DNA from: Sulfurimonadaceae bacterium
GTDB taxonomy: Bacteria; Campylobacterota; Campylobacteria; Campylobacterales; Sulfurimonadaceae
Assembly: GCA_030610325.1 (NCBI GenBank)
Contig: JAUWRZ010000134.1
Coordinates: forward strand, 1-6,170
Direction of reading: 5' to 3'
DNA: 6,170 bases
Shown here: positions 1 through 5,727 of the stretch, in pieces
Position numbering within the stretch: the stretch's first letter is position 1
Layout: every line of letters begins with the position of its first letter
The notes under the pieces: generated by a model
What the model was told of the DNA's origin: nothing
Seen by the model: only the letters and a program-made list of their open reading frames with translations
The model's database searches: none
Position numbers and translations under genes: made by a program

Positions 1-114
1 CATAATATCAACCTGCTCTTTTCATCAATGATCGTATGGACATCTTGGTTTTTTGGACGAATCCCTATTCATGATATTGTCAACTGCTCTTTACAATAAT
101 AGTCACATAGACGT
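1..114. repeat. Degenerate direct repeat, two ~45-base units, in a gene-free region
   Basis: Positions 1-44 and 70-114 are diverged copies of the same sequence. Read on the minus strand, the outer 32 bases of each (114 to 83 and 44 to 13) match at about 23 of 32 positions and share AAAGAGCAG. Both copies then run through TTGA and a short AT-rich stretch into ATG, with small indels. Most of the differences are transitions. The right copy's ATG (70-72) opens only a 15-codon frame that ends in TGA. The left copy's ATG (1-3) is at the window edge, so a gene could begin there and run off to the left, with AGAGCAGG as a plausible ribosome binding site about 8 bases before it. No other gene is visible in positions 1-221. 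The alignment was made by eye and its significance was not tested. Confidence 0.45.
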
Positions 115-117
115 CAG

Positions 118-167
118 GGGGACACAGCTTCACTCTTTTTTATAAAAAAGAGTGAACCAATGTCCCC
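118..167. repeat. Long REP-like hairpin (GGGGACA...TGTCCCC) between genes
   Basis: The outer arms GGGGACA (118-124) and TGTCCCC (161-167) are perfect inverted repeats. Inside them, 129-156 is a perfect 28-base palindrome with no spacer (TTCACTCTTTTTTA and its complement). A 4x4-base internal loop separates the two stems. No T-run follows the outer stem on either strand, so this is not a textbook intrinsic terminator, although it lies 55 bases after the MoxR stop codon and could still slow or end transcription or protect the mRNA 3' end. The GGGGACA/TGTCCCC ends and the GGTTCACTC segment resemble REP hairpins mobilised by REP-associated tyrosine (Y1) transposases. That assignment rests on memory of the motif, and no transposase is in the window. 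Confidence 0.7.
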
Positions 168-221
168 ATATCCCTGCCGTAACCTACCCACATCCATATT
201 TCAGCCGTTTTTCTTGCTTAT

Positions 222-1217
222 CTATGCCAAAAGGTAGGCAAACTTTTTGACCCAGTCACCAAAGGTATCGGAGTGTTCCATACTTATGCCTGCGCGCTGA
301 AGGTCCTGAACGATCATGACTGCGAACTCGCTCTCTAGCTCCAAGGTATAACGTAAAAGATTGTCTACTTTCTCCTCTGTCTGATCGGCAAGCAGTTTTG
401 AGACCAGGCCAGAGCTAAGCGCATAGAGGACATCCACCTCTTTAGGGTACTCCCCACTGCCCTCTTCCAATATCTTCTCAAGGTCTGGTAAGCGGTGCAT
501 CACTCTTGCAAAGCTCAAAAAACTCACAGAAAGCTCTTTACCTACCGCTCCGCCGATGGTATCAAGCAGCAGTCTTTCACTCATACTGCTGCGTAAGACC
601 CCATGGACAAACTCCCAGCTTCTGGGCGTAGCAAAACTCTTCTCATTAGCTGTCGGATCAAAAGTGAACAGATCCTCGTTCTTATAACCGATGTACGCGA
701 TGATCCGCTCATCGATGCCATTGAGGTAAGCCCAGTCACGCCAATCGTCGACATGGACAGCCATCTCCAGATGCACAAATCGGTTTGCCAGAGGTGAAGG
801 CATACGATAGACCACACCTCTGTCACTTTCACGGTTACCCGCTGCGACGATCGCCCAACCATCTGGCAGCATATACTCACCTACTCTACGATCTAGGATG
901 AGCTGATAGGCCGAAGCCTGCACTGCCGGCGGTGCGGCGTTGAGCTCATCCAAAAAGAGGATGCCACTTCCCTCTTTAGGCAAGAATGAAGGTGAAGCCC
1001 AGACTGCCTGATGGTCATGTTTATCATAAAAAGGGATCCCTTTAAGATCAGTCGGGTCCATCAATGAGAGCCGAAGGTCTATAAAGCCCATCTCGTTCTT
1101 ATCTGCTATCTGTTTGATGATAGAGGACTTTCCGATTCCCGGAGGGCCCCAAAGAAACGTAGGTATCTTCTCTTCTATCAACGCTTCCAGCGATGCCGTG
1201 ATCTCACTTGCTCTCAT
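222..1217 (-). CDS. MoxR-type AAA+ ATPase
   Basis: This is a 331-aa ATPase of the MoxR/AAA_5 branch, probably a cytoplasmic chaperone-like machine that remodels a partner protein. Visible motifs: Walker A GPPGIGKS at residues 24-31; the DPTDLKG segment at 54-60; Walker B ILFLDE at 86-91 followed by LN; sensor 1 AAGN at 125-128; conserved arginines in the PLANRF segment (142-147); and a sensor 2-like TPRSWE at 197-202. All ATP-binding and hydrolysis motifs are intact, and the length is normal for a single-domain MoxR protein. The ATG start is supported by AAGGA six bases upstream. The gene follows the LRV-repeat gene by 45 bases on the same strand with no terminator between, so the two are probably co-transcribed. 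MoxR proteins usually have a VWA-domain partner next door, but none is seen in the remaining 221 bases downstream. The family is secure; the substrate is unknown. Confidence 0.93.
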   Translation of the reverse strand: MRASEITASLEALIEEKIPTFLWGPPGIGKSSIIKQIADKNEMGFIDLRLSLMDPTDLKGIPFYDKHDHQAVWASPSFLPKEGSGILFLDELNAAPPAVQASAYQLILDRRVGEYMLPDGWAIVAAGNRESDRGVVYRMPSPLANRFVHLEMAVHVDDWRDWAYLNGIDERIIAYIGYKNEDLFTFDPTANEKSFATPRSWEFVHGVLRSSMSERLLLDTIGGAVGKELSVSFLSFARVMHRLPDLEKILEEGSGEYPKEVDVLYALSSGLVSKLLADQTEEKVDNLLRYTLELESEFAVMIVQDLQRAGISMEHSDTFGDWVKKFAYLLA

Positions 1218-1262
1218 CTGATGTCCTTCCCATTTCCACTTTCTTCTTTACCGCACATAGCA

Positions 1263-2606
1263 CTACACCAACCAGCCGATGTTCTCTTTTTGTATGTATT
1301 CACCAAAACCCGGGTTCTCCATCACATAACGTGCAAAACGTTGATCTACCTGCAGTTGGTAAAGGAGCTCAGTCGGTGTAGACCTGTTTTGCGCCAATGC
1401 TGCCAGGACTGGAGCTTTTGAAGAGGCAAACAGTGTATGAAAGATGGCTTCGGGTGTATTGACATTAGACGCTAATGCTTCGTAATACTCTTCATGTGCA
1501 GCTATCTCTTCAAGCAGATCGACAGTTGTGGCAGCATTTCCTGCCAATGCCTCGATAGTCTCGGTCATACCAGTCTCAAAAAGTCTGCGCTGTATGGAGA
1601 CATCCACATTTTCATTAGAAGCCAAAGAAGCGTTGACTCTAGTGTCAAGATCGATAAGTCTAAGCTGCATATCGAGATCAAGGGAGCTATTAAGCGCAAC
1701 TGCTTGAGGAAAGCGCTCTATCATCATCTCAAAGAGTCCACTCTCAAGTCTACAATGCGAAGCGATGTTCTCTCCATAGTCATCGAGCATCGTCAATGCC
1801 AATGCCGTATCAAGTGACGGGTTGAACGAAAGTGCTTCTGTGATGATCTCATGCTCTGACGTCAACAGCTCTTTTTGCAGGGCTGGTGAGATACCAGCTC
1901 GCAGTGCGATCACGGTCTTTATATCTACATCATCCGAACGGATATAGCGCTTTAGGACATGCTCTGGCGTCGCAGGCTCTTCAGCGATGGAGAACAGGAT
2001 CTTACGTGTCGAATTGTCACACCCGTTCCTCAGACCATCTTGCAGTGGAGTAAGCAGCGCGATGGTCTCAATAAGCTCACTATCATCCGTCTGGGCAATA
2101 AGGTGCATCAGCCCCATATTGGCATACTGGACATTATGGTTACGCTCGATGTTCTCATAAAAACGTGTGATCAAAGCAGCCGTCACATCGCGGTTGACAT
2201 CGTTCTCAAAGAAGCCTTCACCCTGCCAGTCATACAGAGCGAGCAGCTTTAAAAAGAGAGCGTTGTCAATAAAACGGTTTTGCAGATATCCAAGCAGACG
2301 CTCTTTATCGCCGCTCAACTTCAGACTCATCAACAATCTCGAGCCATCTATACTCTCACACAAGGTCTGTTCCAACTCGTCAATAGTGATGAACGGTGCA
2401 GCCTTTTGTTCATACAGGGCATCAAACTCATCCTGCTCAATCGGGTTGATCATACGCCCTTCGACGATATAATCCATCTTCTCATCTGATGATGAGATGA
2501 GCACGATATCATGGACTTTAAGTCGTGCGGCAAACTCATCACCCTTCAATGCACGGCTTTTACCTAAAAGGCGGATACTTTTTCCACTTAGCTCTTCTAT
2601 TTTCAT
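1263..2606 (-). CDS. LRV-repeat protein with possible BRCT-like N-terminus, partner of MoxR ATPase
   Basis: This 447-aa protein has no signal peptide or membrane segment and is probably cytoplasmic. From about residue 210 to 430 it carries eight to ten degenerate alpha-helical repeats of 23-26 residues of the type aLAxNxxTPxxLLxxL. Clear units begin near ASNENVDVS, AGNAATTVD, ASNVNTPEA and AQNRSTPTE, which is the leucine-rich-repeat-variant (LRV) pattern. LRV superhelices normally bind proteins. The three cysteines (83, 196, 285) are scattered, so the Fe-S cluster known from one LRV protein is not expected. Residues 1 to about 80 (GKSIRLLG, DYIVEGRMI, APFITIDELE) have an alternating strand-helix pattern that resembles a BRCT domain; this is inference only. 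The start is uncertain. An in-frame ATG at 2657 would add 17 residues. The ATG at 2606 is chosen because it begins a natural-looking N-terminus and sits just after a TATAAT box. Neither has a good ribosome binding site. The next gene is the MoxR ATPase, a likely functional partner. Confidence 0.85.
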   Translation of the reverse strand: MKIEELSGKSIRLLGKSRALKGDEFAARLKVHDIVLISSSDEKMDYIVEGRMINPIEQDEFDALYEQKAAPFITIDELEQTLCESIDGSRLLMSLKLSGDKERLLGYLQNRFIDNALFLKLLALYDWQGEGFFENDVNRDVTAALITRFYENIERNHNVQYANMGLMHLIAQTDDSELIETIALLTPLQDGLRNGCDNSTRKILFSIAEEPATPEHVLKRYIRSDDVDIKTVIALRAGISPALQKELLTSEHEIITEALSFNPSLDTALALTMLDDYGENIASHCRLESGLFEMMIERFPQAVALNSSLDLDMQLRLIDLDTRVNASLASNENVDVSIQRRLFETGMTETIEALAGNAATTVDLLEEIAAHEEYYEALASNVNTPEAIFHTLFASSKAPVLAALAQNRSTPTELLYQLQVDQRFARYVMENPGFGEYIQKENIGWLV

Positions 2607-2612
2607 GGCAGT

Positions 2613-2642
2613 ATTATAGTCGATTGTAGTAAAGATCGGTAA
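2613..2642 (-). promoter_or_regulatory. Candidate sigma70 promoter abutting the LRV gene start
   Basis: A perfect TATAAT (2618-2613 on the minus strand) ends six bases before the ATG at 2606. TTACCG (2642-2637) lies 18 bases upstream as a weak -35. If used, transcription would begin at or next to the ATG, giving a leaderless mRNA, which fits the absence of a Shine-Dalgarno sequence. If the longer start at 2657 is real, this stretch is coding and the match is coincidental. Confidence 0.4.
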
Positions 2643-2730
2643 GTTAGGCAAGATCATACAAGATTCTTAAAGGCAAAGGGGCTTTGGTTACTTCTTATTC
2701 CTATTGGTAAAGAAGGTCCAGTCATCTTTC

Positions 2731-2880
2731 TACCCTTGCTTCCAAGTCTCACTTGGTAGTATATACATCAATATATCCGACTTTAATAGTCGATCTGACG
2801 CTGTCTCAGTGATCGTTTATTTGATGAAAGCACTGTATGCGTTACCAAGTAAGACTTGAGGAACGAGAGGAGACAGAGGC
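2731..2880. repeat. Inverted pair of REP-like hairpins (BIME-like) filling an intergenic region
   Basis: This lies in the ~270-base gap between the exonuclease and the LRV gene, in which no gene is seen. The right unit (2841-2864) is a hairpin GTTACCAAGT / ACTTGAGGAAC around AAG, followed by GAGAGG. The left unit is its mirror: CCAAGT-CTC-ACTTGG at 2742-2756, preceded by CTTGCTT, a decayed form of the same tag. The two units also match each other in inverse orientation (TACCAAGT then AGACTTG, one mismatch in 16), so either local hairpins or one long stem could form. Between them are smaller inverted repeats: CGACT/AGTCG at 2778-2792, and GATCTGA paired with TCA-GT-GATC at 2792-2814. The form (GC)GTTCCCAAGx...xCTTGGGAACGAG is a REP type seen in many bacterial genomes, recalled from memory. 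A structured RNA or small MITE is a possible alternative. Confidence 0.6.
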
Positions 2881-2924
2881 TGTAATACCATCATCGCCAG
2901 GGAATCTCCACAGTCATTTACGAC

Positions 2925-3671
2925 CTAAGCACCCAGCACCTTACTGATCGTAAAACGCATATCCTCATCCAAGTTCTCCATATTTTTTAGCATCCAGCGC
3001 AGATAACCGGCATCCTCATCAGCCAACTCCTGGACTGTCTTGCCTTTATGCTTTCCAAAACGCATCGGAGCAGTAATATAGACAGCTTCTGTGGTGAGCT
3101 CGACCATCTTCTCCACAGGATTTACCCCGGGGAACTTCTCCTGGACTGCTTTACGCAGTGCAGTCAAGAAGAGCTTCAGGACAAGGACATCACCAATAGC
3201 ATCATGGGCTTTGACCTCGATGCCCAGAGTATCTGCCTCTTTTTGCTCCTCTTTATAAAGACCCAGACGATAGCGGAAATATTGCAATCGATGTGCCTCT
3301 TCCTCATTGAAGATATGTTTGGCACAACGCAGGGTATCGATCAGCTTCATCTTAAGTGAGAAGCCCTCTTTCTCCAGCATACCGATATCGAACGGGGCAT
3401 TATGGATGATCATGTAATTATCAGGGGTGTTCAACTCCTCAAGATGACGATAGGCTTCTGTCTCTACACAGACTGGTCTGCCTTCGATCATCTCAGGAGT
3501 GATACCATGCACTTCCATGGCACCAAAGCCTATAGGAGTCTCAGAAGCACAAAACTCGTTATGGACCTCAGTCACTTTTCCCGGGTCAAGGACGATATAA
3601 CCCAACTGAATGACCCTGTCACTCTCTCCCACACCGGTAGTCTCTGTATCTAGTATGATATATCTTGCCAA
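2925..3671 (-). CDS. exoX: Exodeoxyribonuclease X-like DEDDh 3'-5' exonuclease
   Basis: This 248-aa nuclease removes nucleotides from DNA 3' ends, probably in repair or recombination. The DnaQ-like exonuclease domain spans residues 3-170: ExoI motif LDTET (catalytic D8 and E10), ExoII NAPFD (D95), and ExoIII HDAIGD with H156 and D161 in the H-x4-D spacing of the DEDDh subclass. All catalytic residues are present. The C-terminal 45 residues, with FGKHKGK (205-211) and AGYLRWMLKNM (221-231), match the small C-terminal domain of E. coli ExoX, which has FGKYRGK and GYLRW at the same place. ExoX is about 220 aa, so this protein is slightly longer. No polymerase domain is present, and the tail argues against a DNA polymerase III epsilon subunit. 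The start is TTG, with AAAGGGA five bases before it; there is no ATG nearby. It lies 90 bases after the 130-aa gene and has its own candidate promoter. An annotation as a generic 3'-5' exonuclease would also be fair. Confidence 0.9.
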   Translation of the reverse strand: MARYIILDTETTGVGESDRVIQLGYIVLDPGKVTEVHNEFCASETPIGFGAMEVHGITPEMIEGRPVCVETEAYRHLEELNTPDNYMIIHNAPFDIGMLEKEGFSLKMKLIDTLRCAKHIFNEEEAHRLQYFRYRLGLYKEEQKEADTLGIEVKAHDAIGDVLVLKLFLTALRKAVQEKFPGVNPVEKMVELTTEAVYITAPMRFGKHKGKTVQELADEDAGYLRWMLKNMENLDEDMRFTISKVLGA

Positions 3672-3711
3672 AAAAATCCCTTTATACTAATGATCGCTGT
3701 CTCTGTCATGC

Positions 3712-3743
3712 ATTATACTGATATGATCTGTGGATGGGGTCAA
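3712..3743 (-). promoter_or_regulatory. Candidate promoter of the exonuclease gene
   Basis: A perfect TATAAT (3717-3712, minus strand) would place the transcription start near 3705, giving a leader of about 35 bases that includes the AAAGGGA ribosome binding site. The best -35 is TTGACC at 3743-3738, but the 20-base spacer is longer than ideal. Campylobacterota housekeeping promoters often lack a good -35, so the -10 box is the main evidence. Confidence 0.45.
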
Positions 3744-3761
3744 ACGGTGATCTTCATGGTC

Positions 3762-4154
3762 TTAGTAGGTCGTGATAAACGACTCTTCCATGTACTCTTT
3801 CATCGCTGCGATGAACATCTCATTGAGGATCAGGTCAATATACTCATCATCCTCTTCCCAGCTCTTCTCAAAACTACAGAACTGAAGTATCTCCCACTCA
3901 AACACTCGATTCTTATACTTGAAATCGACGACACGGATAGGTTCGTTGAGCTCATCAAAGAGATCACGAAGAGACTGTTTCTCTTCTGTGCTACATGTAT
4001 AATGTATGAAACCAAACACTTCACACAGACGTTGTACAGAGATCCTCAGGTAAGGTCCTCCCTCCTGTCGGTATGTGTTATAGAGCATGTTTGCCAGTTT
4101 AATAGCATCTTGACTAAGTTCAAAATCGATAAAAGGGTTTATTGTATCACTCAT
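3762..4154 (-). CDS. Hypothetical protein, possibly winged-helix
   Basis: I do not recognise this 130-aa protein. It is acidic, with no signal peptide or membrane segment. The visible order is an amphipathic helix (about residues 13-29), a short helix SVQRLCEVFGF (39-49), a third helix EKQSLRDLFDELN (58-70), a likely beta-hairpin IRVVDFKYKNRVFEWEIL (73-90), then an acidic helical tail (100-125). Three helices followed by a hairpin is the layout of a winged-helix domain, as in some plasmid replication and regulatory proteins, but no diagnostic motif supports DNA binding. Three in-frame starts compete: TTG at 4172, ATG at 4163 and ATG at 4154. None has a Shine-Dalgarno sequence. The ATG at 4154 is chosen because it lies just after a TATAAT box. 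It follows the membrane-protein gene by 28 bases and precedes the exonuclease by 90, so weak operon linkage is possible. Confidence 0.7.
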   Translation of the reverse strand: MSDTINPFIDFELSQDAIKLANMLYNTYRQEGGPYLRISVQRLCEVFGFIHYTCSTEEKQSLRDLFDELNEPIRVVDFKYKNRVFEWEILQFCSFEKSWEEDDEYIDLILNEMFIAAMKEYMEESFITTY

Positions 4155-4163
4155 AATAACCAT

Positions 4164-4169
4164 ATTATA
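4164..4169 (-). promoter_or_regulatory. Candidate -10 box abutting the start of the 130-aa gene
   Basis: A perfect TATAAT (4169-4164, minus strand) lies nine bases before the ATG at 4154, so a transcript from it would have a leader of no more than about three bases. No convincing -35 is seen. This resembles the arrangement at the LRV gene. If translation starts at the TTG at 4172, the box lies inside the coding sequence. Confidence 0.35.
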
Positions 4170-4182
4170 CAATAATCAATAT

Positions 4183-4488
4183 CTATTGACCCTCAAAAAG
4201 CTGGTCAAAGAGCTTTTGAAGATCAAAGACGACCATATCTTTAACACCGAACAGATAGTAGGGCACTATCTCCAAAAAAAGATAACCCATCAATATCATC
4301 GGATAAAAGACCTTCACCTCCCGCGAAAGTGACTTATAGGTGTAGCGTTTGAGGATCCACTTTCTAGCCCACTCTGACCCACTCATCGCCAGGACCACCT
4401 CAAATGCTACGACAAAACCCCAGACGAGATAAGTCAAGATCGAGCCAAGGAAAAGGTACCAGAAGGAGAACTGTAGATTATAAAACAT
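4183..4488 (-). CDS. Small two-helix membrane protein, unknown function
   Basis: I do not recognise this 101-aa protein. It has two clear hydrophobic segments, residues 8-35 (rich in F, L, V and W) and 60-82. The loop between them (39-59) is basic, with several Arg and Lys, so by the positive-inside rule the loop is probably cytoplasmic and both ends face out. The C-terminal helix (84-98) is amphipathic. The start is uncertain: in-frame ATGs at 4536 and 4569 would give 117 or 128 aa. The extra N-terminal residues do not look like a signal peptide, and the 4569 start would leave only 24 bases to the divergent DUF819 gene, so the start directly before the first helix is preferred. None of the three has a strong ribosome binding site. 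It is followed at 28 bases by the 130-aa gene. Confidence 0.65.
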   Translation of the reverse strand: MFYNLQFSFWYLFLGSILTYLVWGFVVAFEVVLAMSGSEWARKWILKRYTYKSLSREVKVFYPMILMGYLFLEIVPYYLFGVKDMVVFDLQKLFDQLFEGQ

Positions 4489-4593
4489 GCGATGATCGTA
4501 CCACAGTGCTGCTTGAATAACGATACAATACGCCATGTTACAAATGTTTTCTGATCTTTTTCGTGACATACAAAAAACAACTCAGGTAGATAT
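4489..4593. promoter_or_regulatory. Divergent intergenic region between the membrane-protein and DUF819 genes
   Basis: This should hold promoters for both gene groups if the small membrane protein starts at 4488. No strong -35/-10 pair is visible on either strand. TACAAT near 4524-4529 is the best plus-strand -10-like hexamer. AGG about seven bases before the ATG at 4594 is the likely ribosome binding site of the DUF819 gene. Confidence 0.3.
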
Positions 4594-5727
4594 ATGATCG
4601 ACACCCCCCTAGGTTACCTCTTAAGCATAGCGACCATTGCCGCACTCTTTGGTATTTTGGAGCGCTATAAAAAGACAAAAAAACTCTTCTCCTATCTGCC
4701 TGCCGTCGTACTGATCTATATGTCAAGTATGCTCTTTGCACAGGCAGGTCTCTGGGAGAGGAACGAACTGCTTGATGGCGCCTATGCCACGGCCAAGAAC
4801 AACCTGCTTCCGGCTATGCTTTTCCTGATGCTACTGCAAGTCGACCTGCGCCAGTTTGCCCGACTGGGCAAGACACTACTCATCGCCTATACGACCGCTG
4901 TCATCTCCATCGGCTCTGCCTTTTTACTCATCTTCTGGCTCTTTAGCTTCAATGCCGATGAGGCTGGCCTCTTTGCCGCACTGGCAGGAAGTTGGATGGG
5001 AGGGACTGCCAATATGCTTGCCGTTGGCGCCGCACTTGAGGTCAAAGAGACGATGATGGGTTATGCTTTGGTGACTGATGCGGTCGATTACACCTTTTGG
5101 GTAGTACTCTTACTGGCGCTGGTACGCGCGGCACCACGATTTGACCGCTGGACTAAAGCAGTGCAAAGTAATAGTGTCTTCAACGAACTTGGCTGTGCCT
5201 GTACCATCGGTCCCAAACGATACTGGCTACTACTCGCCATCTCACTCTTCATCGCGCTGGTAGCACAGATCATCGCCCTACAGTTAGGTGGACTGAGTAC
5301 GACCACCTGGATGGTCATGCTCGCGACCTTCGCCGGACTGATCGGCGCCTATACACCTCTGGGAAAAGTCAACGGGAGCACCGAGATCGCCTCGACCATG
5401 CTGCTGCTGCTCGTCGCCCTCATCGGTTCACGGGCAGACTTCTCCGGCTTTGATGATGTACCGCTCTATCTTTTTGCCGGACTTCTGATCTTGCTCATCC
5501 ATGGTGCCGTTATGATAGTCGCCGCCAAGCTATTCAAGCTTGACCTCTTTAGCATCGGTATTGCCAGTCTGGCAAATATCGGCGGTGTCGCCTCAGCACC
5601 GATCCTTGCAGCGGCTTACGACAAAGCACTCATAGGTGTTGCCGTACTGATGGCGATCATGGGCTACCTCATCGGTACCTTCGGCGGGCTTTTAGTCGGC
5701 TATAGCTTACAATGGATAGCGACATGA
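4594..5727 (+). CDS. DUF819 family integral membrane protein (putative permease)
   Basis: This 377-aa polytopic inner-membrane protein has about ten to twelve hydrophobic segments (for example 6-22, 33-50, 70-87, 92-118, 155-178, 210-231, 238-254, 264-279, 289-312 and 344-369) and no soluble domain. It matches the DUF819/YjcL family in length and in its two glycine-rich re-entrant-like motifs, GSWMGGTANMLAV (132-144) in the first half and ASLANIGGVASAP (324-336) in the second. Paired motifs of this kind suggest two inverted structural repeats, as in secondary transporters. The family has no firmly established substrate. Its 4-base overlap with a dipeptide epimerase gene suggests it moves murein-type peptides or a related compound; that is inference from context. 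The ATG start has AGG seven bases upstream, and the initial hydrophobic helix begins right after it. Confidence 0.9.
   Translation: MIDTPLGYLLSIATIAALFGILERYKKTKKLFSYLPAVVLIYMSSMLFAQAGLWERNELLDGAYATAKNNLLPAMLFLMLLQVDLRQFARLGKTLLIAYTTAVISIGSAFLLIFWLFSFNADEAGLFAALAGSWMGGTANMLAVGAALEVKETMMGYALVTDAVDYTFWVVLLLALVRAAPRFDRWTKAVQSNSVFNELGCACTIGPKRYWLLLAISLFIALVAQIIALQLGGLSTTTWMVMLATFAGLIGAYTPLGKVNGSTEIASTMLLLLVALIGSRADFSGFDDVPLYLFAGLLILLIHGAVMIVAAKLFKLDLFSIGIASLANIGGVASAPILAAAYDKALIGVAVLMAIMGYLIGTFGGLLVGYSLQWIAT

Noticed and set aside
1..114. CRISPR array
   Set aside because: There are only two copies, they are diverged by about 30 percent, and they contain indels.
118..167. Ordinary intrinsic terminator of the MoxR gene
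   Set aside because: The stem is strong, but no T-run follows it on either strand. The T-run is inside the first arm, not after the hairpin, so it is listed as a REP-like element with a possible secondary terminator role.
581..880. Open frames inside the MoxR gene (581-880 minus, 603-797 plus)
   Set aside because: They lie wholly within the clearly conserved ATPase frame and encode low-complexity protein with no recognisable motif.
1263..2606. Fe-S cluster LRV protein
   Set aside because: Only three widely spaced cysteines are present, with no clustered CxxC motif.
2658..2924. A tRNA or small protein gene in the exonuclease-LRV gap
   Set aside because: The inverted repeats do not form a cloverleaf, there is no T-loop consensus, and no start codon with a ribosome binding site opens a useful frame.
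3690..4175. 161-codon plus-strand open frame opposite the 130-aa gene
   Set aside because: It is the longest competitor at this locus. Its Cys-, His- and Ile-rich translation looks like antisense shadow, while the minus-strand frame gives a well-formed helix and strand pattern and keeps the strand of its neighbours. The choice is not proven.
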